Source of the DNA: Chitinophagaceae bacterium
GTDB taxonomy: Bacteria > Bacteroidota > Bacteroidia > Chitinophagales > Chitinophagaceae
Direction of reading: 5' to 3'
NCBI GenBank assembly: GCA_003455235.1
Contig: DMRT01000186.1
Span: forward strand, 1-10,492
Length of the DNA stretch: 10,492 nucleotides
Made by a program: the position numbers and the translations under genes. The notes under the pieces are model-generated. The model did not search any database. It was given only the letters and a program-made list of their open reading frames with translations, and had not been told where the DNA came from. Positions 1-6,332 of this stretch are shown piece after piece (position 1 is the stretch's first letter; each line of letters opens with the position of its first letter).

Positions 1-946
1 AACCTGGAGCCTGTTCGTTGCCGATGATGACGGCACTGCCGGATTGGGGTCAATTGCAGGCGGGTATACCATCAATTTTGATACGGCCTCATTGCCCTGT
101 ATGTCTCCACCCACCACTGTAATCGTTAATGTAGGAGTCCCATCAACCATTACTGCTCAACCCGTGGATCAATATGTTTGCCTGGGCAATAATGCCCAAT
201 TCACTGTTGCTGTAACGAACGGACTAACTTATAACTGGCAGCAAAGCAGCGATGGCGGAACAAGCTGGGCCAATCTCGCCAATGCATTTCCATACAGCGG
301 CATTAATACTGCATCGCTTACCATAACCACACCGTCACAGGCCATGAATGGTTATCGCTACCGGGTGATCATCAATGGCGGGGTTGGCTGCGGGGGGGCC
401 ATTTCGAATACCGCAATACTTTTTGTCAATCCATTACCCACCGTAACTATCTGGGCATCGCCTTATATTGAGATATTGCCTACGATGACAACCACCCTCT
501 TTTCTTCTGTATCACCTAATCCGGCTGCCACCTATACCTGGTATCACAATGGGGTTGTTGTTCCCGCCGCCAATGCTGATACCCTGCTGGTGGATTACAA
601 CGGGTTGGGCGAATACCAACTGGGCGTCACGGATATCAAGGGCTGCAGCAGCCTGTCGAACATTGTAGAGATTAAAGATTCTACCGGCAGGATGTTCGTA
701 TACCCCAATCCATCCGCCGGCAGGTTCCAGGTACGGATACATACCGAACGCAATACACCCGTGTCCATGACGATCGCCGTGTATAATAATTCGGGTATAC
801 GGGTATTGACAAGGTCATTCACCCAAACCACCCCTTATGAAAAAATAGAGGTGGATGTACGGCGGTACGGCAAGGGACTTTTCTGGGTGGAACTCCTCGA
901 CAGTAAGAACAAACGCATCAGCATGAACCGGGTGATGATCCACTAA
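1..946 (+). CDS. Secreted protein with Ig-like domains and T9SS type A sorting tail (3' part only)
   Basis: The reading frame is open from base 2, so the N-terminus lies outside the window; 314 residues are visible. It begins with TWSLFVADDDGTAG...GSIAGGYTINF, which resembles the end of a P-domain-like beta-sandwich common in Bacteroidota exoproteins. Residues about 47-143 form an Ig-like domain with two cysteines (C60 and C129) that could pair. Residues about 146-226 form a second Ig/PKD-like module (TYTWYHNG, then YQLGVTDIKGC). From residue 231 (FVYPNPSAG) to the end is a typical type A sorting domain of about 84 residues. That domain directs export through the type IX secretion system and is normally removed at the cell surface. 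The enzymatic or adhesive head is not visible, so the protein's own activity is unknown. A TTG at base 44 could be read as a start, but the coding sequence clearly runs through it. A strong terminator follows the stop by about 20 bases. Confidence 0.9.
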   Translation, partial: TWSLFVADDDGTAGLGSIAGGYTINFDTASLPCMSPPTTVIVNVGVPSTITAQPVDQYVCLGNNAQFTVAVTNGLTYNWQQSSDGGTSWANLANAFPYSGINTASLTITTPSQAMNGYRYRVIINGGVGCGGAISNTAILFVNPLPTVTIWASPYIEILPTMTTTLFSSVSPNPAATYTWYHNGVVVPAANADTLLVDYNGLGEYQLGVTDIKGCSSLSNIVEIKDSTGRMFVYPNPSAGRFQVRIHTERNTPVSMTIAVYNNSGIRVLTRSFTQTTPYEKIEVDVRRYGKGLFWVELLDSKNKRISMNRVMIH

Positions 947-964
947 CGGATAAACGACTATCTC

Positions 965-995
965 AAAATTCCCGGCGGGTCCGCCGGGAATTTTT
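965..995 (+). terminator. Rho-independent terminator after the T9SS-tail gene
   Basis: A perfect inverted repeat has arms 965-978 and 981-994 (core CCCGGCGG / CCGCCGGG) flanked by A and T runs, with TTTTT at 991-995 after the GC core. It starts 19 bases after the stop codon of the plus-strand gene. The outer A/T pairs are symmetric, so some termination in the opposite direction is possible. Confidence 0.88.
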
Positions 996-1042
996 ATGTA
1001 AGACAACTACGACTTCCTTCAATCACGGGATCACTGTGAAAT

Positions 1043-1067
1043 AAAAAAACTCCGGCTTTCGCCGGAG
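1043..1067 (-). terminator. Rho-independent terminator of the GH97 gene
   Basis: The hairpin is CTCCGGC (1050-1056), loop TTTC, GCCGGAG (1061-1067). On the minus strand it is followed by seven T (1049-1043). It lies about 25 bases past the GH97 stop codon and ends the minus-strand transcription unit, facing the other terminator in this convergent gap. Confidence 0.9.
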
Positions 1068-1092
1068 CTCTCTATACTCAAAGTTAAAACGC

Positions 1093-3228
1093 TCATTTCA
1101 CCGGCACCAGGCTGATGGCGCATCCGCCGCTGGTGGCCAGTTTCAGGGTAAGTTTGGTTTTGTTGTCAACCACTTGTTTGGTTATTTTATACGCCGCCGG
1201 GTTCTTATCATAACTGGCGTCATCGGCATCGGCATAAATAGTGGCGGTATATTTTTTCCCTGCATCCAGGAAGCTGAGGTCAACCGTGGTGGTCCTGGCG
1301 TTTTCATCGGTGATGGAACCAATGAACCAGTTGTCTTTTCCTTTTGCCTTCCTTGCTACAGTGATGTAATCGCCGGGCTCGGCTTCCAGGTATTTGCTGT
1401 CATCCCAATCCACTGCCACGTCTTTGATGAACTGGAAGGCGTCTAATTTCTTTTCGTAGGATTCAGGAAGATCCGCTGCCATTTGGAGCGGGCTGCAGAT
1501 GGTTACATACAAGGCCAGCTGTTTGGCCAGCGTGGTATGAATGGTTTCTTTCTTGTTTTTATCCCAGTAATTCAATTCGAGCTGGAAGATACCCGGCGTG
1601 TAATCCATTGGCCCACCCATAAAACGGGTGAAGGGCAGGATCACATCATGCTCCGGCCGGTTGCCATCACTCCAGGCGTTGAACTCCATGCCCCTGGCCG
1701 CTTCACAGGCCAGCCAGTTGGGATAGGTACGCTGCAGACCGGTGGGCCGCACCGGCTCGTGTGCATCCAGCATGATTTTATACGAAGCCGTTTTCTTTGC
1801 CACCCGTACATAGTGGTTCACCATCCACTGCCCGTCGTGGTGCTCTCCCCGGGGAATGATATGACCCACGTAACCGGTCTTCACCGCATCGTAACCGAAT
1901 TTTTTCATGAACCGGTAAGCGGTATCCATCTGGCGTTCATAATTGGTAACCGAAGCCGATGTTTCATGGTGCATAATAATCTTCACTTTTTTGGAAGCGG
2001 CATAACGCTGCAGTTCCTTCACATCAAAATCAGGATACGGCGTTACAAAGTCAAACACATTTTCTTTAAACTGCCCGAACCAGTCTTCCCAGCCGGTATT
2101 CCATCCTTCCACCAATACACCGTCGAATCCATGCTTCGCTGCAAAATCGATATAGCGTTTTACGTTGGCGGTGGTGGCTCCGTGCTTACCGGTAGGTTTC
2201 AATCCTGCAGCATCAAAGCTGGTGGCGTTCATACTGCCGGCATAATCCCAGGTGGATTTGCCGATGTGCATTTCCCACCAAACACCCACGTACTTGGTAG
2301 GCTTTATCCAGGAAGGATCCTTGATGGTGGATGGATCATTCAGGTTAAGGATGGTATGCGATGCCAGGATATCAGTTGCCTTATCGGAAACGATGATGGT
2401 ACGCCAGGGCGTTTTGGCTGGTGTTTGTAAATAAGCCCGGTTGCCGAGTGCGTCGGGAACAAGTACCGAAGTCATCGTCATGGTTGATTTATCGATGAGC
2501 AGGTTCATGGCGGGATAGTTCACCAGGGCTGCTTCGTGGATGTTGATGTAGAGCCCGTCTTTCGATTTCATCATCAGCGGCGTTTGTGTGGCGTTCTTGT
2601 CGAAGAACGTATGGGCATAGATGTTCGCGGCAAACTTCGGATCTTCCGAATTCACTTCGCTGAGGTTGCTGGTATTGGGATTGAATTCATTGCTGTCGAA
2701 ATCACCGGGTATCCAAAAGGCTTTGTGATCGCCGGCCATGCGGAACTGCGTTGCTTCTTCCTTTACAATAAAATGCTGGATATTCTTCTGCTCAGGAAAT
2801 TCAAAACGGAAACCAAGTCCGTCGTTGAATAATTTGAAGATCACGTTGAACCGGATGGCATTGTCGCCTTTTTGCGAAAGCGAAACACTCAGCTGGTTAT
2901 AATTATCCCGGATCTCTTTCACGTCTCCCCAAACAGGTGTCCACTTACTGTCGTTGCTGGTTTTGGTGGCTTCCGTTACAATCAGTCCTTCCTTCAGCGT
3001 GGGTAATGCCGATTCATCGTAGGTTTTTTTAAGGTCGAAGCCCAGTGAGGAAGCAAGCACCACCGGCTTCCCTTTGTAACTGAGCTCATACATGGCGGTT
3101 CCTTTATCGTTTACCCAAAAACCCAGTTCCAGGTTTTTATCCGGGGAGCTCAGCGTGGTTCGTTGAGCCTGGATGGTACAGAAAGAAATAGAAACAAGGA
3201 TAACAAGCAAAAGTTTCTTTACTAGCAT
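1093..3228 (-). CDS. Glycoside hydrolase family 97, SusB-like inverting alpha-glucosidase
   Basis: The predicted exo-acting enzyme hydrolyses alpha-glucosidic bonds of malto-oligosaccharides or related glucans in the periplasm. A signal peptide (residues 1-20, ending IQA) leads into the GH97 N-terminal beta-sandwich (about 25-300). The TIM-barrel follows (about 307-590; KYVGVWWEMHIG, VEGWNTGWEDW), then a C-terminal beta domain (about 600-709). Three acidic residues match the inverting SusB set by motif and spacing: E422 in MHHETSAS, E491 in DAHEPVRPTG and E515 in ARGMEF. The E422-E491 and E491-E515 gaps (69 and 24) equal those of SusB E439/E508/E532 as I recall that sequence. Retaining GH97 members carry an Asp nucleophile elsewhere and lack this set. 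The length of 711 aa is close to SusB (about 738). The gene follows an esterase by 55 nt and has a palindrome just upstream; no SusC/SusD genes lie in the window. The exact linkage specificity cannot be read from sequence. Confidence 0.95.
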   Translation of the reverse strand: MLVKKLLLVILVSISFCTIQAQRTTLSSPDKNLELGFWVNDKGTAMYELSYKGKPVVLASSLGFDLKKTYDESALPTLKEGLIVTEATKTSNDSKWTPVWGDVKEIRDNYNQLSVSLSQKGDNAIRFNVIFKLFNDGLGFRFEFPEQKNIQHFIVKEEATQFRMAGDHKAFWIPGDFDSNEFNPNTSNLSEVNSEDPKFAANIYAHTFFDKNATQTPLMMKSKDGLYINIHEAALVNYPAMNLLIDKSTMTMTSVLVPDALGNRAYLQTPAKTPWRTIIVSDKATDILASHTILNLNDPSTIKDPSWIKPTKYVGVWWEMHIGKSTWDYAGSMNATSFDAAGLKPTGKHGATTANVKRYIDFAAKHGFDGVLVEGWNTGWEDWFGQFKENVFDFVTPYPDFDVKELQRYAASKKVKIIMHHETSASVTNYERQMDTAYRFMKKFGYDAVKTGYVGHIIPRGEHHDGQWMVNHYVRVAKKTASYKIMLDAHEPVRPTGLQRTYPNWLACEAARGMEFNAWSDGNRPEHDVILPFTRFMGGPMDYTPGIFQLELNYWDKNKKETIHTTLAKQLALYVTICSPLQMAADLPESYEKKLDAFQFIKDVAVDWDDSKYLEAEPGDYITVARKAKGKDNWFIGSITDENARTTTVDLSFLDAGKKYTATIYADADDASYDKNPAAYKITKQVVDNKTKLTLKLATSGGCAISLVPVK

Positions 3229-3263
3229 GACAGTCGTTTTAGGGCATAAATCTAATACATTAA

Positions 3264-3280
3264 TGTGTAAAATTTACACA
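3264..3280. promoter_or_regulatory. Perfect 17-bp palindrome upstream of GH97 (candidate operator)
   Basis: TGTGTAAA-A-TTTACACA has 8-bp arms around a single central A. It sits 36-52 bases upstream of the GH97 start codon, between the esterase stop and GH97. Perfect symmetry, AT richness and the lack of a following T run on the minus strand favour a protein-binding site over a terminator. The half-site TGTGTAAA resembles half-sites of LacI-type sugar regulators, but those usually have an even CG centre, so the regulator class is not assigned. Confidence 0.5.
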
Positions 3281-3283
3281 CGG

Positions 3284-4126
3284 CTAGTTTTTATTGAAAA
3301 ATTCCCGGAAGAAGAGCAGGTGAAACGGAATTGATGCCCGCCAGTACTCCCAACTGTGAATGCCGGGATTTTCTGTATACCTGTGCGGTATGTTCAGCTG
3401 AAGCATTTTTTTGTGGAGCTTGCGGTTGCCTTCAATGAAGATGTCGCCAATGCCGCAGTCGAAGAGTATAACAACAGGTGTGTTTATATATTTATCCATC
3501 ATGCCGGTGAGGGAATAATCAATCCAGTTCTGCGGATGGGTGAGAGAATCACCGATACGCAGCGGCACATCAAAGCGATAGCCCACTTCTTTCATATCCA
3601 GTCCGCCGCTCATACTGCCGGCGGCGCCAAAGGTCTCGGGATGTCTCAGCGCCAGGTAAAGCGCCCCATGGCCACCCATACTCAGGCCGGTGATGGCTCT
3701 GTGTTTTGCATCTGCAATGGTGCGGTAATGCCGGTCGATGTAGTGAACCACTTCGGTACCCACATAGGTTTCGTAGCGGACTGTGCTATCAAGGGGGCTG
3801 TCGAAGTACCAGCTGCTTTTAGCGCCATCCGGGCAAACAATGATCAGTTGATAGGCATCCGCGTATTCCTTCAGCCTGGGTTCACGGATGATCCAGTTGC
3901 TGTACCAGCCGTCGTAACCATGCAGCAGGTAAACAACCGGGTAGCGGTTTGCCTTCTTCTTATAACTATCCGGCTTTATCACCACTGCTTTAACCGGCTT
4001 ATTCATGCTGTAACTGAAGATGACGGTGGTATCCGCCGTGCCGGCCCGGGTATTGATTACGGAAAGTATACAGAATATATATAGTAACAGGCCAATAAAA
4101 CCCGGCCGGAAAGTCTTCTTCATCAT
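3284..4126 (-). CDS. Secreted alpha/beta-hydrolase esterase (putative esterase family, CE1 / esterase D-like)
   Basis: This is a serine esterase of the PF00756 type, which includes acetyl-xylan and feruloyl esterases, tributyrin esterases and S-formylglutathione hydrolases. An N-terminal hydrophobic segment (about residues 9-28) indicates export or membrane anchoring. The fold markers are VVYLLHG (64-70), the nucleophile elbow GLSMGGHGA with S149, the acid region FDCGIGD with D228 as likely catalytic Asp, and PGIHSW with H257. The triad is therefore complete and the 280-aa length is normal. Two ATG codons stand in tandem at the start; the first is used here. The start lies 6 nt after the stop of the upstream fibre gene, so the two are very likely co-transcribed. 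The GH97 gene 55 nt downstream suggests work on an acylated carbohydrate. Export argues against the cytosolic S-formylglutathione hydrolase role. The acyl group and substrate are not known. Confidence 0.9.
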   Translation of the reverse strand: MMKKTFRPGFIGLLLYIFCILSVINTRAGTADTTVIFSYSMNKPVKAVVIKPDSYKKKANRYPVVYLLHGYDGWYSNWIIREPRLKEYADAYQLIIVCPDGAKSSWYFDSPLDSTVRYETYVGTEVVHYIDRHYRTIADAKHRAITGLSMGGHGALYLALRHPETFGAAGSMSGGLDMKEVGYRFDVPLRIGDSLTHPQNWIDYSLTGMMDKYINTPVVILFDCGIGDIFIEGNRKLHKKMLQLNIPHRYTENPGIHSWEYWRASIPFHLLFFREFFNKN

Positions 4127-4132
4127 TCAAAC

Positions 4133-6208
4133 TTATTTGACCTTCAAGCTAAGTTCTTTTACCGTTTTTTCCAATTCTTCAATTCTCGTTTGCTGTTCTT
4201 TCACTGCGTTGATGAGGAGAAATACATAGGCCTGGTTATTGACTTCCCGCAGGTCGGTAAATTCGCCGTATTTTTTCTGCGATACCATGTAGGGAGCAAC
4301 CTTCTCCAGTTCCTGCGCCACCACGCCCACCTGTACATCACCCGAACGGTATGGTGCTTGTTCGTTGTACGTAAACAATACCGGCCTGATCTGTTTGATC
4401 ACATTCAATCCATCGGTGAATTCGTTGTTGATGGTTTTTACTCTTGCATCGGAAAATACACCCCAGGTGCCGGTTGAATTATTGGCGGTTCCGTTTACCG
4501 ACAGTTTTGCGGTAGGCCCGGTTGTACCAATGCCTACACTGCCCTGGTTAAGCACAAGGCCTATTTCGGACCAGTTAAATGCATTATCCTGTATCTGCAG
4601 ATACCCGCCTGGTCCGTTTTCATGCCGGATCCTTGCCACTTCGTTGTTACCCGATTTTAAAAGTAACCCCACCGGAAATGCATACGCTTCGATTGTAAGC
4701 TGGTGTTCGCCAATGCCTTTCACATGCAGCACATCGGAAGGGCTGGTAACACCGATACCTACACTGATGTTCGTGTAATCACCCAGTACAAGACTGTTGC
4801 TGGATGTAACCACCGCATTGGCACCGATGGCCGTAGCATTGGTAAGGTTACCTGAATTATTTCCGGCCTGGTAACCGATGAATGTACAGTTGGCAATATT
4901 ATTTGCATTAAGGCCGGTATTGGTTCCCACCCCGGTATTGCCGTTCTGCATATCGCTGGCCATGGCATTATTGCCGATTCCCACGTTGTCGTTACCGGCA
5001 TGGTTGGTGCGTAAGGAATAGTAGCCCACAGCGGTATTATTGGTACCGGTATTGTTTTCGGCAAGCGACATGTTTCCAACCCCGGTATTATTATTTCCCG
5101 AAGAATTGTAGGGCAATACCTGGTTACCGATGGCCGTATTGTTGCTGCCGGTATTGGCAGCAGACAGGCTGGCATACCCCATCGCTGTATTGTAAGACCC
5201 GCTGTTATACAAAAGCGTTCCATACCCGTTGGCTACATTATAGTTCGCATTATTGCCGTTATTACGCAGTGCCGATACTCCCACGGCTGTATTGTAACTG
5301 CTGCTGAAATTGTTGAACATGGCCTGGTAACCCACAGCTGTATTCTCAGAACCACCAGAATTAAAGTGCAGCGATTCTGTACCAAATGCCGAGTTTTTGT
5401 TTCCATCAGCGGCGTTTTTCATGGACTGAAAACCGGCGGCGGTATTATCATCTCCGGTTACAAACGGACCACCATCGAGTGCATATGCGCCAAAGCCCGA
5501 ATTGTGATTACCGGTGGAGTTGTGCGATTGGGCAAAATTTCCAAATGCCGAATTGAATGCGCCAATCGTGTTATAAGTAAGTGCCCAGGCTCCCGAAGCC
5601 GTATTGCCTGTTCCGCCTGTATTGGATGCCAATGAATAAGTTCCAACAGCGGTATTACCCGAACCAATGTCATTTGAATTCAGTGCCTGGTAACCGATGC
5701 CGGTATTTTCAATGGAATTATTCACATTGCCGGCCTGGTAGCCCAGGAACACATTACTTGCTACATCGATAAGGCCCGCCTTCTGGTTGTTTATTTTAAA
5801 AATCAGCGGCACATTGTCCGTGGTACCGATGAAATTAGTGGATGCCGATGTTCCGCTGTTGCCCGTTAATGACCAGGCAGATCCTGACAGAACCCGGGTC
5901 CATGCTGCTCCGCTCCAGTAATAATAACCCGGCGTAACATTGCTGACGGTGGCCGTATTATAAACAAGCAGGCTGGTGGCCGGGCTGGCAATAGTGGCTA
6001 CATCAGATGTACCTGTAAGGGCCACCCGGGGAATAAGCATGCCTTTGTTGCTGCTGCTTACATCCAATATTGAAGAGGGGTTTGCTGTTGCCCCGGTGGT
6101 ATTCACCGACAGGCTTTGTGCATGCAGGGCCGTATCTAAACATAAAAAGAAAGTAAGTAAGACAACTGCTACCATGCATTTATGTCTTTGAATAAACAAG
6201 TTTTTCAT
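4133..6208 (-). CDS. Fibre-like secreted protein with head repeats and C-terminal S74 self-cleaving chaperone domain
   Basis: The 691-residue protein starts at the ATG at 6208; a TTG at 6238 would add ten residues, but the ATG sits directly before a good signal peptide ending ALHAQ. After an N-terminal region typical of Bacteroidota fibre proteins (ILDVSSSNKGMLIPRVAL, then YYYWSGAAWTRV), residues about 152-470 are tandem repeats like NTAVGYQAL, resembling YadA/Hep_Hag head repeats. Next comes a segment with VGIGTTGPTAKLSVNG motifs, then a Peptidase_S74 domain from FSDARVKTI (585) to near the end. In S74 proteins this domain helps the fibre trimerise and then cuts itself off before the conserved Ser. 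Here S586 and K591 match the Ser-Lys dyad with the known +5 spacing. The last 28 residues look like a coiled coil. The role is inferred to be a trimeric surface or secreted fibre; the ligand is unknown. It is the first gene of the unit with the esterase and GH97. Confidence 0.88.
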   Translation of the reverse strand: MKNLFIQRHKCMVAVVLLTFFLCLDTALHAQSLSVNTTGATANPSSILDVSSSNKGMLIPRVALTGTSDVATIASPATSLLVYNTATVSNVTPGYYYWSGAAWTRVLSGSAWSLTGNSGTSASTNFIGTTDNVPLIFKINNQKAGLIDVASNVFLGYQAGNVNNSIENTGIGYQALNSNDIGSGNTAVGTYSLASNTGGTGNTASGAWALTYNTIGAFNSAFGNFAQSHNSTGNHNSGFGAYALDGGPFVTGDDNTAAGFQSMKNAADGNKNSAFGTESLHFNSGGSENTAVGYQAMFNNFSSSYNTAVGVSALRNNGNNANYNVANGYGTLLYNSGSYNTAMGYASLSAANTGSNNTAIGNQVLPYNSSGNNNTGVGNMSLAENNTGTNNTAVGYYSLRTNHAGNDNVGIGNNAMASDMQNGNTGVGTNTGLNANNIANCTFIGYQAGNNSGNLTNATAIGANAVVTSSNSLVLGDYTNISVGIGVTSPSDVLHVKGIGEHQLTIEAYAFPVGLLLKSGNNEVARIRHENGPGGYLQIQDNAFNWSEIGLVLNQGSVGIGTTGPTAKLSVNGTANNSTGTWGVFSDARVKTINNEFTDGLNVIKQIRPVLFTYNEQAPYRSGDVQVGVVAQELEKVAPYMVSQKKYGEFTDLREVNNQAYVFLLINAVKEQQTRIEELEKTVKELSLKVK
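4889..5707 (-). repeat. Sixteen degenerate 51-nt (17-codon) tandem repeats within the fibre gene
   Basis: In the protein, the repeat start Asn recurs at residues 168, 185, 202, 219, 236, 255, 272, 289, 306, 324, 340, 357, 374, 391, 408 and 424 (ATG numbering). The spacing is almost always 17, with a range of 16-19. The consensus is N-[TSV]-[AG]-x-G-x-x-[AS]-[LM] followed by about eight Gly/Asn/Ser-rich residues. Related but weaker units extend to about residues 152 and 470. The DNA copies have diverged, so this is an old protein repeat and not a recent slippage array. Confidence 0.85.
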
Positions 6209-6281
6209 CCGGTAACTATTTTTTGGTATATGGATCAAGATAAATAATCCCCGGCAGAAGCTCCTCCCTTTTTTCAGGGAT

Positions 6282-6313
6282 AAAAAAAGCTGCTCATTGC
6301 TGAGCAGCTTTTT
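6282..6313 (-). terminator. Rho-independent terminator after the M1 peptidase gene (possibly bidirectional)
   Basis: The stem is AGCTGCTCA (6288-6296), loop TTGC, TGAGCAGCT (6301-6309), extended by A/T pairs on both sides. On the minus strand the hairpin is followed by seven T (6288-6282). It starts about 20 bases after the M1 peptidase stop. A T run also follows on the plus strand, but no plus-strand gene ends here. Confidence 0.88.
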
Positions 6314-6332
6314 CTGTTGGATTGATGTATTG

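Noticed and set aside
1483..2430. Long plus-strand open frame opposite the GH97 gene (315 codons)
   Set aside because: It is antisense to a clear GH97 catalytic domain, its translation matches no recognisable family, and it is explained by codon bias of the real gene.
3356..4084. Plus-strand open frame opposite the esterase gene (242 codons)
   Set aside because: The minus strand carries a complete Ser-Asp-His esterase; the opposite translation shows no recognisable domain.
4759..5223. Second minus-strand open frame within the repeat part of the fibre gene (154 codons)
   Set aside because: It is a shifted reading of the tandem repeats, which keep a stop-free alternative frame; it has no own start context or domain.
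4133..6208. Possibility that the S74 fibre marks a prophage or phage-tail-like secretion cluster
   Set aside because: The protein has a signal peptide and its neighbours are an esterase and a glycosidase; no baseplate, sheath, capsid, integrase or lysis gene is in the window.
6265..6280. Small inverted repeat TCCCT / AGGGA between the terminator and the fibre gene
   Set aside because: The arms are only 5 bp with a 6-nt T-rich loop, which is expected by chance; no role is supported.
6209..6281. Promoter for the fibre-esterase-GH97 unit
   Set aside because: A promoter is expected here, but no convincing TTTG / TAnnTTTG pair could be found by eye; TATCTTGA near 6238 is a poor match.
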